From NCBI GenBank assembly GCA_044221335.1, contig JBGAPI010000059.1, positions 1 through 35,444 of the forward strand: a stretch of 35,444 bases of DNA. The letters are read 5' to 3'. The notes under the pieces are model-generated. The model searched no databases, was not told the DNA's origin, and worked only from the letters and a program-made list of their open reading frames with translations. Shown here in pieces: positions 17,305-24,696 of the stretch. Every line of letters begins with the position of its first letter. Position 1 is the stretch's first letter. The position numbers and the translations under genes were made by a program. This DNA comes from JBGAPI01 sp044221335 (GTDB lineage Bacteria; Pseudomonadota; Gammaproteobacteria; Xanthomonadales; Ahniellaceae).

Positions 17305-17340
17305 CGCCGGTCGGTTCTCCGACCGGCGTTTTTGTTTTTG
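17305..17340 (+). terminator. Intrinsic terminator of the cold-shock gene
   Basis: A perfect 10-bp stem CGCCGGTCGG / CCGACCGGCG (17305-17314 and 17319-17328) with a TTCT loop, followed directly by TTTTTGTTTTT. It lies 27 bases after the stop and insulates hisS. Confidence 0.92.
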
Positions 17341-17418
17341 CGACATGTCGGCCCGCAACTGGTCGGCACGATCGTCGGCCGTTAACCTTGCCGCCCCGCG
17401 TAGGACCCCGACACCGCC

Positions 17419-18837
17419 ATGGCCAAGACCAAGCCGCGCACGATGCCCGGCGTGATGGAACTGCTGCCGCTCGAGCAGATCGCCTTCCAGAACCTGCTCG
17501 ACACCGTGCGCCGCAACTTCGAGCGCTACGGCTTCCTGCCGATCGAGACGCCGGCGATCGAGTTCGCCGACATCCTGCTGACCAAGAGCGGCGGCGAGAC
17601 CGAACGCCAGGTGTTCTTCGTGCAGAAGACCGGCTCGGTGAAGCAGGGCGCCGACCCCGACCTCGCACTGCGCTTCGACCTGACCGTGCCGCTGGCGCGC
17701 TACGTTGCCGAGCACGAGCACGCGCTGTCGTTTCCGTTCCGCCGCTACCAGATCCAGCGGGTCTACCGCGGCGAACGCCAGCAGACCGGTCGCTACTGCG
17801 AGTTCTACCAGTGCGACATCGACGTCATCGGCAAGGATGCGCTGTCGGTGCGCTACGACGCCGAGCTGCCGGCCGTGATCCACGCGCTGTTCCGCGAGCT
17901 GGCGATCGGCCCGTTCGTGATCGAGATGAACCACCGGCGCCTGATCCGCGGTGTCTATGAGGGCCTGGGCCTCGCGGAGCCGGAACGCCAGATGGCGGTG
18001 CTGCGCGAGGTCGACAAGCTCGACAAGCGCGGCGCGGACGCCGTCCGCGCCACCATTTCGGGGGCCGACTACGGATTGGACGCCGCGACGGTCGATGCGG
18101 TGATGGAATTCTCGTCGATGCGCTCGCGCTCCCAGGCCGAGGCGATGGCGATGCTTGGCGCCCTGGAGGAAGGGCGGATCGGAGCGGTCGACCGGAGGCT
18201 CGTCGCGAACGAATCGCTCGCGACGGGTATCGCCGAACTCAGGGAGGTACTGAACCGCGTGCGCGAATTCGGCGTCCCGGAGACCCACTACGCGCTCAAC
18301 TTCGCGATCTCGCGCGGCCTCGACTACTACACCGGCATGGTCTACGAGACCATCCTGACCGACGCGCCGGGCATCGGCAGCATCTGCTCCGGCGGCCGCT
18401 ACGACAACCTCGCCAGCAACTACACCAGCTCGAAGCTGCCGGGCGTCGGGATCTCGATCGGCGCCACCCGGCTGTTCTACCAGTTGCGCAAGGCCGGCCT
18501 GCTGAAGGCCGCCGCGAGCACGGTGAAGGCGATGGTGGGACTGATGGACGAGGCCGACCTCGGCCGCAACCTCGCGCTGGCGACCCAGCTGCGCGACGCC
18601 GGCATCGCCACCGAGGCGGTGCTGGACGCCAAGAAGCTCGGCAAGCAGTTCCAGTACGCCGACCGCGCCGGCATCCGGTTCGTGATCCTTGAAGGCAGCA
18701 ACGAGCGCGAGCGCGGCAGCGTGACCGTGAAGGACATGAAGAAGGGCGACCAGTTCGAGGTCGCGCGCGCCGAGCTGATCAAGTCGCTCCGCGTCGAGAT
18801 CGAACAGGCCGCGGCCATGGGGGAGGGGACAGCGTGA
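17419..18837 (+). CDS. hisS: Histidyl-tRNA synthetase
   Basis: 472 residues, somewhat longer than the 424 of E. coli HisS. Class II motifs are clear: motif 1 around GFLPIETPAIE (39-49), motif 2 in FRRYQIQRVYRGERQQTGRYCEFYQCDIDVIG (107-138), and the histidine-specific LDYYTG (301-306) and SGGRYDN (324-330). The C-terminal anticodon-binding domain covers roughly 365-460. It charges tRNA-His with histidine. Start ATG 17419 gives the expected PRTMPGVMELLPLEQ N-terminus. The ammonia-lyase gene begins 49 bases after its stop, so a shared transcript is likely. Confidence 0.95.
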   Translation: MAKTKPRTMPGVMELLPLEQIAFQNLLDTVRRNFERYGFLPIETPAIEFADILLTKSGGETERQVFFVQKTGSVKQGADPDLALRFDLTVPLARYVAEHEHALSFPFRRYQIQRVYRGERQQTGRYCEFYQCDIDVIGKDALSVRYDAELPAVIHALFRELAIGPFVIEMNHRRLIRGVYEGLGLAEPERQMAVLREVDKLDKRGADAVRATISGADYGLDAATVDAVMEFSSMRSRSQAEAMAMLGALEEGRIGAVDRRLVANESLATGIAELREVLNRVREFGVPETHYALNFAISRGLDYYTGMVYETILTDAPGIGSICSGGRYDNLASNYTSSKLPGVGISIGATRLFYQLRKAGLLKAAASTVKAMVGLMDEADLGRNLALATQLRDAGIATEAVLDAKKLGKQFQYADRAGIRFVILEGSNERERGSVTVKDMKKGDQFEVARAELIKSLRVEIEQAAAMGEGTA

Positions 18838-18886
18838 CGAATCCCGCCATCGAGACCGTGACGGTGACGACATCCGAGGCTGCGCC

Positions 18887-20755
18887 ATGACGACGATCCG
18901 CCTGACCGGTACCACGCTGACCCGCGCCGACGTCGCCGCGATCGCCCGCGGCGCGCGCGTCGAACTCGACGCTGCGGGCCTCGCGAAGGTCGAGCGCACG
19001 GCGAACTTCCTCTCCGAGCAGGTCCGCCGCGGCGAGCCGATCTACGGCGTCACCACCGGCTTCGGCAGCAACGCCGACAAGCTGCTCGGCGCTCATCGCG
19101 CGCGCGACGAGCTGCCCGGCGGCAATCCGGAGAAGCCGGAGGGCACGCTGCTCGAGGAGCTGCAGAAGAACCTGGTGATCACCCACGCCGTGTGCGTCGG
19201 CGATCCGTTCCCCGCGGACGTCGTGCGGGCGATGCTGGCGATCCGGATCAACACGCTGATGCGCGGCCACTCCGGCATCCGCGTGGCGACCCTGCAGGCG
19301 CTGGCGGAACTGCTGAACCGCGACATCACGCCGATCGTGCCGATGCTGGGCTCGGTCGGAGCCAGTGGCGATCTCGCGCCGCTGTCGCATCTCGCCATCG
19401 TGCTGCTCGGCGGCGGCGAGGCCTGGGTCGACGGCGAGCGCGTCCCCGGTGCCGAGGCGCTGCGCCGCCGCGGCCTCGTGCCGATCACGCTGGGCTTCAA
19501 GGAAGGCCTGGCGCTGAACAACGGCACCGCGCAGATGCTGGCTTGCGGCGTGCTCGCGGTGGCGCGGCTCGAGCGCCTGCTGGAGCAGGCCGACCTCGCG
19601 GCCGCGATGACGATCGACGCGTTCGCCGGCCGTCTCGCCGCGTTCAAGCCCGAGGTCCATGCGCTGCGTCCGCACCCGGGCCAGGTGGCGTCGGCCGCGA
19701 ACCTGCGCGCCAAGCTCGACGGCTCCACCCTCGCCGACATCGCCTACCACCTGGTGCCGCGTTTCCGCACCTGGACCGCCGCGGCGTGGTCGACGGCGGA
19801 CGAGCAGGCCTATCGCTTCGACCTTTCCTGGGACTGGGTGCCGACCGGCCAGCGCCACGGCCGCGAGTCCTTCTACCGCCGCTTCCTGCCGTTCCGCGGC
19901 GGCAAGAAGCACCAGCCGCAGGACAGCTACTCGCTGCGCTGCATCCCGCAGGTGCACGGCGCCGTGCGCGACGCCGTCGCGCAGGCCGCTCGCGTGCTCG
20001 AGGTCGAACTCAACGCCGTCACCGACAACCCGCTGGTGTTCCCGGACGCCGAGAACCCGCGCCAGATCGAGGACCAGGTGATCTCGGCCGGCCATTTCCA
20101 CGGCATGCCGCTGGCGCTCGCGATGAGCTACGTCAAGGCCGCGATCCCGGTGCTGGCGAGCATCTCCGAGCGCCGCCTCAACAAGCTGGTCGATCCGGCC
20201 ACCAACGACGGCCTGCCGGCCTTCCTGACCGGCAACGAGGACGGCACCGACTCGGGCTTCATGATCGTCCAGTACACCGCGGCGGCGATCGTCAACGACC
20301 TCGCGACCCGCGCGCACCCGGCCTCGGTCTATTCGGTGCCGACCTCGGCCAACGCCGAGGACCACGTCTCGATGGGCGCCAACGAGGCGCGCCACGTGCT
20401 CGACATGTGCACCGATCTCGAGCGGGTGCTCGCGCTGGAGTTCTACACCGCCGCACAGGCGCTGGAGTACCGCCAGAACATGCTGAACGCCGCGCGGAAG
20501 CTGGCCCAGTCCGGCGACGTCGAGGCGATGGCCGCGAAGATCGGTGGCGCGCCGAAGGCCGGCGATGCCGACCGCGCGGTGTTCCTCGACGAGGTTCGTG
20601 CACTGATGACGGCGCTGGCGTCGTCCGCGGACTTCCACCCGGGCAATGCCGTCGGCTCCGCCTTCGCCGCGATCCGCGAACGGATCCGGTTCATGCATCA
20701 CGATCGGGCGATGGACGGCGACGTGCGCGCGATCTGCGACTGGATGCGGGTGTAG
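18887..20755 (+). CDS. MIO-type amino-acid ammonia-lyase, HutH-like, with insertion
   Basis: 622 residues against about 510 for typical HutH. The cofactor-forming Ala-Ser-Gly lies at 159-161 in GSVGASGDLAPLSH, and YGVTTGFG (53-60), NNGT (211-214), QDSYSLR (345-351) and EDHVSMG are kept. Three differences stand out. About 50 extra residues lie between GQVASAANLRAKLDGS and QDSYSLR. The usual GGNFH is AGHFH (401-405). The Gln before EDHVSMG is Ala. The His of the HAL-type selectivity site is present (ITHAVCVG). The reaction should be non-oxidative deamination of histidine or an aromatic amino acid; the substrate is uncertain. No hutU, hutI or hutG is nearby. TAG stop lies in a REP-like element. 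Confidence 0.85.
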   Translation: MTTIRLTGTTLTRADVAAIARGARVELDAAGLAKVERTANFLSEQVRRGEPIYGVTTGFGSNADKLLGAHRARDELPGGNPEKPEGTLLEELQKNLVITHAVCVGDPFPADVVRAMLAIRINTLMRGHSGIRVATLQALAELLNRDITPIVPMLGSVGASGDLAPLSHLAIVLLGGGEAWVDGERVPGAEALRRRGLVPITLGFKEGLALNNGTAQMLACGVLAVARLERLLEQADLAAAMTIDAFAGRLAAFKPEVHALRPHPGQVASAANLRAKLDGSTLADIAYHLVPRFRTWTAAAWSTADEQAYRFDLSWDWVPTGQRHGRESFYRRFLPFRGGKKHQPQDSYSLRCIPQVHGAVRDAVAQAARVLEVELNAVTDNPLVFPDAENPRQIEDQVISAGHFHGMPLALAMSYVKAAIPVLASISERRLNKLVDPATNDGLPAFLTGNEDGTDSGFMIVQYTAAAIVNDLATRAHPASVYSVPTSANAEDHVSMGANEARHVLDMCTDLERVLALEFYTAAQALEYRQNMLNAARKLAQSGDVEAMAAKIGGAPKAGDADRAVFLDEVRALMTALASSADFHPGNAVGSAFAAIRERIRFMHHDRAMDGDVRAICDWMRV

Positions 20756-20814
20756 GGCACGCACTGCGCGCCAGTGCGAGGCGTCTGGGTGATGGCGGAC
20801 AGCGCCTGTCCCAC
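20752..20814. repeat. REP-like palindrome, GTAGGGCG family (diverged)
   Basis: Begins GTAGGGCACGCACTGCGCGCC and ends GGCGGACAGCGCCTGTCCCAC, matching the copies at 4142 and 5198 in length and layout but more diverged. Its first GTAG supplies the stop codon of the ammonia-lyase gene. Confidence 0.75.
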
Positions 20815-20829
20815 GACGAACTGCCTGGC

Positions 20830-20893
20830 GGATGTTGTGGGCGGGGCTTCAGCCCCGGTGGCGCAGCGCCGCGACAACGCGGATGTTGTGGGA
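20830..20893. repeat. REP-like element, GGGGCTTCAGCCCC family
   Basis: GGATGTTGTGGG occurs at 20830-20841 and again at 20881-20892, a 51-base period, with the hairpin GGGGCTTCAGCCCC between. The same unit and period recur at 31050-31180. It lies in the gap after the ammonia-lyase gene. Confidence 0.75.
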
Positions 20894-20979
20894 CCGAATC
20901 AGTCACGACGACGAGGCGATTCGTCATCGCGATCGCAGGCGTTCACTCCTGGATCAGTCACCAGGTCGCAACGATCGCC

Positions 20980-21585
20980 TCACGGGTCATGAGACCGAAG
21001 CGATGGGTACTTCGCCGCGATGAATCCCGCAAGGTATCCGGTCGCACCGTCGAGCTTGTCGGTCGAGCAGCCCTCACCGACCGCGTCCTGCCACGATGCG
21101 AATCCCTGCGGTGGTTGCAGCACCTGCAGGATCGGTTCGAGATATTTCGCATCCTCGTTGCGAAAGATCTCGATCCCACCACAGATCAGCGCGCGCGCCA
21201 GGTTGTCGATGGCGGTGCCGCGCGGGTCTCGATCCTCGGGCGGCTCGAGTTCGAAGGCCGCCTGACCCAAGCGCAGATGGAAGAAAGGATTTCCGACGAC
21301 GAGTCCCAGATCCTTGAACAGATTGAACGCCGTCACGCAGGTGTCGAAGCAGCCTTCGAAGTCGCCGCGGCGGAATTGCGCATCCGCTCCACTGAGCAAC
21401 AGCCAGGAAGCTGCTTCGGGGGTGTGCGTCGTGTCGAATTGTCGGACCGCGTCCGCGTCGGATGCTGCGCGGCGTTCGGCGGTATAGCCATTCCAGGCCG
21501 CGAGATAGTGGTCGTCGGCGCCCCGGAAATCGCCACGTCGCATCGCGGCGTCACCGAGCTGTCGTTCACTGGAGAAATCGGACAT
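20980..21585 (-). CDS. TPR-like protein resembling polymorphic-toxin immunity proteins
   Basis: 201 residues from ATG 21585. The body has helical repeats: RQLGDAAMRRGDFRGADDHYLAAW, then SWLLLSGADAQFRRGDFEGCFD, then GNPFFHLRLGQAAFEL, and ends with ICGGIEIFRNEDAKYLEPI. The GNPF-HLRLGQ and EIF-NED-KYLE pieces match, from memory, a family of short tetratricopeptide proteins often found next to Rhs or contact-dependent toxins. No toxin gene is adjacent, so the immunity role is inference. It has no signal peptide and should be cytoplasmic. The IS4-family element lies only 86 bases upstream of its start and may have separated it from its promoter. Confidence 0.65.
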   Translation of the reverse strand: MSDFSSERQLGDAAMRRGDFRGADDHYLAAWNGYTAERRAASDADAVRQFDTTHTPEAASWLLLSGADAQFRRGDFEGCFDTCVTAFNLFKDLGLVVGNPFFHLRLGQAAFELEPPEDRDPRGTAIDNLARALICGGIEIFRNEDAKYLEPILQVLQPPQGFASWQDAVGEGCSTDKLDGATGYLAGFIAAKYPSLRSHDP

Positions 21586-21661
21586 GAAACATGTTTCGAA
21601 TGGAAGGTTGACGACTCTTGTAGGCAGTCTATTGCGTCGATGTGGGTCGGTGAGCGACAGG

Positions 21662-21670
21662 CCATAAATC
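21662..21670. repeat. Left target-site duplication of the IS4-family element
   Basis: CCATAAATC directly abuts the left terminal inverted repeat and is repeated exactly at 22966-22974, directly after the right one. Nine bases is within the range made by IS4-family elements. Confidence 0.85.
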
Positions 21671-21736
21671 CTGAGGTTTAGACAGGTTTTCGCTAGCAAA
21701 ACAGCCGCGTTGGGGCTAGGTTGCGGCGAAAACAGC

Positions 21737-21799
21737 GCATGCACGGTGCGGTTTTTTCTCCTAAGGGACCAACCGAAGGAGAGACCGCACCATGCATGC
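21737..21799 (+). promoter_or_regulatory. Hairpin covering the transposase ribosome-binding site and start
   Basis: GCATGCACGGTGCGGT (21737-21752) pairs with ACCGCACCATGCATGC (21784-21799) at 15 of 16 positions. The stem is extended by TCTCCT (21757-21762) against AGGAGA (21777-21782). The arms contain the Shine-Dalgarno sequence and ATG 21792. In IS10 and IS50 a comparable structure blocks transposase translation from transcripts that enter from outside; the same role is inferred here. Confidence 0.7.
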
Positions 21800-22946
21800 C
21801 GCATCAGTATTGCAGAAGTGTCTGGTCGAAGCTGGGCGTGATGTGCACGCATTGCGGTCGGCAGCTGCTGATGCTGGCAGTCGACGCTTTGATCGCGAGT
21901 CGGCGCTCGTGCTGGATAGGACATTGTACGCTTCGTGGCCGGCCAACGAAGCACGGCCATTGCCGCGCTCACAGCGGCTGGAACGTTTGTTGAGCACCAG
22001 CGCCTACATGCCGAACTGGAGGGCTGTGGCCGGGGCGATGGCGCGCTGGCTGATTCGGAGCCCGCAGCCGGTGCTGGTCGTCGACTGGTCGACGGTGGGT
22101 CTGGAAGGATCTTCACGCGGTCTTCTATGAGCGGCGATTCCGATGGGCGGTCGCGCGCTGACCATCTACGAGAAGGTCGTTCCGATATGCCAGCAACAGG
22201 GTTCGGTCGAGGCCGAGGAGAATTTCGACCGAATTGCATGCGCTGATCCCCAAGCGACGTCAGGCCCATTATCGTGGTCGACGCCGGCTTCCCGAACGCG
22301 TTGGTTTCGAGCGGTAGAGTGCGCTGGGCTGAGCGTCGTCGGTCGCTTGAGGCATTTGAGCAAGGTGCGCGCACCGGCTCTGTTTGGCTGACGTCCCCAC
22401 GCTGCACGCCCAGGCAACTAGTCGCCCCACTGACCTTGGTGTATCTGACAGCCCGGCGGCAACGCTGGCCATGCCGATTGATCGCCTTTTCCTGCATTCA
22501 GCGGGCACTTCACTCGGCAAGGAAAACGCCTCGCCGACACCACGAGCCTCGATGCGGCCCGCGCGAGCGCGAACCTTGGATTTCATCGTGTCACCGCTGC
22601 AGCGCAATGCCGCCCAGATCGTCGCCATCGACAGCAAGCGGATGCAGATCGAGGAGGCCTTCCGTGATCTCAAGTCGCATCGTTTCGGTCGCGGCGAAGA
22701 CAGTCTGATTCCGACAAAAACTGCGCCTGGCTTCGTCCGATGTGCTCGACGCGTTGGCCTTTGCCGCGTGGATTGTCGGTCAGCAGCTCGACCTCTACCT
22801 GGCCCCTGAAAGTCAACGCGAAACGCTATTCCCTCATCCGCCTCGGATGGGAGGCGCTAAAGCATCGTTGGCTTCGGACCGATGTGCTACTCAGACACCT
22901 ACGAAACACCACCAACGCCTCGCCTACGAGCGAAGCGTGGCGTTGA
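21792..22946 (+). pseudogene. IS4-family transposase, broken by frameshifts and a nonsense codon
   Basis: The N-terminal part reads in frame from ATG 21792 (MHAASVLQKCLVEAGRDVHA) to the first catalytic Asp in VLVVDWSTVG. Then the frame breaks; MGGRALTIYEKV continues in another frame from 22143, after a TGA that replaces the expected Arg. The second Asp region IIVVDAGF lies in a third frame near 22265-22295. The conserved YREK-type segment RMQIEEAFRDLKSHRFG lies in frame near 22640-22690. The tail YSLIRLGWEALKHRW is shifted again near 22830. All expected blocks of the DDE transposase are therefore present in order, but at least four frame changes prevent a functional product. Confidence 0.88.
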
Positions 22947-22965
22947 AAACCTGTCCAAACCTCAG

Positions 22966-22974
22966 CCATAAATC
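22966..22974. repeat. Right target-site duplication of the IS4-family element
   Basis: CCATAAATC, identical to 21662-21670, directly after the right inverted repeat. Confidence 0.85.
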
Positions 22975-22995
22975 TCATCCGACGACGTGCGATGG

Positions 22996-23062
22996 CTGCA
23001 GGAGCGACCGACGTCGCGACGCACGAGGCGGCTGACAGTCGCGCCCTCCGCTGCTCCCGCAG
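22996..23062. repeat. REP-like inverted pair, GCAGGAGCG family
   Basis: CTGCAGGAGCGACCGACGTCGCGAC on the plus strand faces a partly matching copy on the minus strand, CTGCGGGAGCAGCGGAGGGCGCGAC. This is the layout of a bacterial interspersed mosaic element. It ends about 10 bases from the stop of the QEGLA-protein gene. Confidence 0.7.
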
Positions 23063-23071
23063 CGCGCGTTG

Positions 23072-24355
23072 CTAGTACCCCGCCGCGTCGAGTTCCGCCT
23101 GCTCCTGCCCGACGAAGTGCTCCCACGCCGCCGCATCGACCGCGATGCCGGCGGTCATCGTGAAGAACGCCATGCTCGCCATCAGCCGGCGCAGGTCCGC
23201 GGCCCAGGGCGAGATGAATTGCGCGGCGGCGATGGTGCCGTCGGCGATGAACGGTGCGAGTTCGACCGCGTCGGCGAGCGTGAGGCGGCCGACGAACAGC
23301 GCGCGGATCGCCTCGGGGCGGTCGTCGGACAGTGCCTTGCGCAGATAGGCGTAGACGCGGACGATGCCCTCGAGATAGGCGCCGTCCTTGGTGAAGCAGA
23401 TGCCACCGCCGGCCGGATCGCCGCCGCGGAACACGCGCTCGGCGCTCTTGTAGCTCTCGGACTCGCTCTGGCCGTGGTCGAGGAAGCCGCGGAACACCTG
23501 CACGAAGTCGGCGCCGTCGAGCGCCTGCTGCACGGCGTGCACGCGCAGCGCGAGCCGGCGCAGGCGGTTGAGGTCGATGGCCTGGGTGATGATCTCGGCG
23601 AAGGAGGCGAGGCCCTCCTGGTCGCGGGTGGTGCGCGGCGCGCCGAGGCCGAGGCTCTTGAAGGTCGGCTGCGCGCGGCCGTTGATCGCGGTGGCGGCGT
23701 GGACGAAGGCCTCGTGCTGCGCCAGCTGCTCGAGGTCGAGCTCGCTGAACAGCGCGTCGCTGCGGACGTCGACGCGATCCGCCGCGGCCGCGGCGCGCGC
23801 CGGCAGCTTCGGATTGAGTCGCACCTCGACCACCACCGGTGCGAAGAAATCGCGAATCCGGACGCGCATCCGTTCGGCGAAGGCCTCGGCGGGAATGTCC
23901 TGCGCGGGGTCGGGCACCAGGACATTGCCGCGGAGGCCATCGAGCGCCTTCAGAAGTCGCTCGGCGAGGTCGAGGTTGGTGACGCCTTGGCCGGCCGGGT
24001 TCTCGTCCGGCCGGCCGTACAGCTGGATCGCGCCGTCGGTGAATTCGCGCCGGCCGAGACTCATCAGCATCCGCGCGGCGACGTCATAGCTCCAGATGTT
24101 CTTCGCGAGCCAGCGGCCGAGCGGGTGGCTGGTGTCGCAGCGCTTGCGCAAGGTCGCGAGGGACTCGCGTTGAGCGCTGAGGTCGGGTCGCGAGGCGTCG
24201 ACGATCGGCGGTTTCGCGTTTCCGGCGCGCCAACCGGCGAGGAAGCTGGCCTCGGTCTCCGCCGGCCATTCGAGCGCCTTCAGCAGATGAATGTGCTGCG
24301 CGAGCCGGCACAGTTCCGCGTCGATCGCGATGAAGGATTCCAGCTTCGCATCCAT
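23072..24355 (-). CDS. QEGLA-motif protein (DUF1704), putative metallopeptidase
   Basis: 427 residues from ATG 24355. The defining TRDQEGLASFAEI (QEGLA at 246-250) and HEAFVHAATAING (HExxxH at 214-219) are both present. This is the bacterial family annotated as flavohemoglobin-expression-modulating QEGLA-motif protein. The eukaryotic relatives of DUF1704 (MATCAP) are zinc carboxypeptidases with an HExxxH site, so peptidase activity is plausible; the bacterial substrate is unknown. Length fits the family. It is cytoplasmic, with no signal or membrane segment. The gene stands alone, divergent from the SGNH hydrolase operon. Confidence 0.85.
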   Translation of the reverse strand: MDAKLESFIAIDAELCRLAQHIHLLKALEWPAETEASFLAGWRAGNAKPPIVDASRPDLSAQRESLATLRKRCDTSHPLGRWLAKNIWSYDVAARMLMSLGRREFTDGAIQLYGRPDENPAGQGVTNLDLAERLLKALDGLRGNVLVPDPAQDIPAEAFAERMRVRIRDFFAPVVVEVRLNPKLPARAAAAADRVDVRSDALFSELDLEQLAQHEAFVHAATAINGRAQPTFKSLGLGAPRTTRDQEGLASFAEIITQAIDLNRLRRLALRVHAVQQALDGADFVQVFRGFLDHGQSESESYKSAERVFRGGDPAGGGICFTKDGAYLEGIVRVYAYLRKALSDDRPEAIRALFVGRLTLADAVELAPFIADGTIAAAQFISPWAADLRRLMASMAFFTMTAGIAVDAAAWEHFVGQEQAELDAAGY

Positions 24356-24696
24356 GACCCGTCTCGCTCCGGCGTCCGATCCCGTGACCGCACCGTGGCG
24401 GCCCGCGTCTTGCCTGCGACTGTCCGCACCATGAACTCGGGGTCTCGGGCGGGAGGTCGATTCCGGCCTCGCTAGCACGTCCGACCCTGGAAATCTGCCG
24501 GGTTCCCGACGATGTTGCAATGCGACGTGACAACTACTGTCACGAACCATACGGTACCGCACGTTTTCGCCGGGGGTGACGGATCGGCCGAGGGGCGGCC
24601 CGATCTCCTGCTGCCGCAATAAAACCGGCAGCCGCGAAAGCGATCCCGAGACACGACCATCCTGCTGTTTTCACGTCCATACCTGGGGAGGGGGAC
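24356..24696. promoter_or_regulatory. Divergent promoter region with palindromic operator-like site
   Basis: A 341-base gap between divergent genes, without a convincing open frame. It contains the perfect palindrome GTGACA-ACTAC-TGTCAC at 24527-24543 in the least GC-rich part, a leader hairpin GCTGCCG-N9-CGGCAGC at 24610-24632, and a very strong ribosome-binding site (GGGGAGGGGG) just before ATG 24697. The palindrome looks like a dimeric regulator site. Its spacing does not fit CRP (TGTGA-N6-TCACA). The regulator is unknown. Confidence 0.45.

Larger units (their letters stand above)
21671..22965. mobile_element. IS4-family insertion sequence, 1295 bp, inactivated
   Basis: The left end CTGAGGTTTAGACAGGTTTTC (21671-21691) and the inverted right end at 22945-22965 match at 20 of 21 positions. 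Both ends are bordered by the direct repeat CCATAAATC. Inside is one decayed transposase gene on the plus strand. Length, ends and the encoded protein fit the IS4 family. Regional base composition is lower in GC than the neighbouring genes. The intact target duplication shows that the element is bounded here and was inserted as a unit. Confidence 0.9.

Noticed and set aside
18779..20764. Open frame of 661 codons on the minus strand, opposite the ammonia-lyase gene
   Set aside because: Antisense shadow; no motif, and the plus strand has the MIO lyase.
24527..24543. CRP/Clp-type binding site
   Set aside because: The half sites are GTGA and TCAC but 9 bases apart instead of 6, so it was kept only as an unassigned palindrome.
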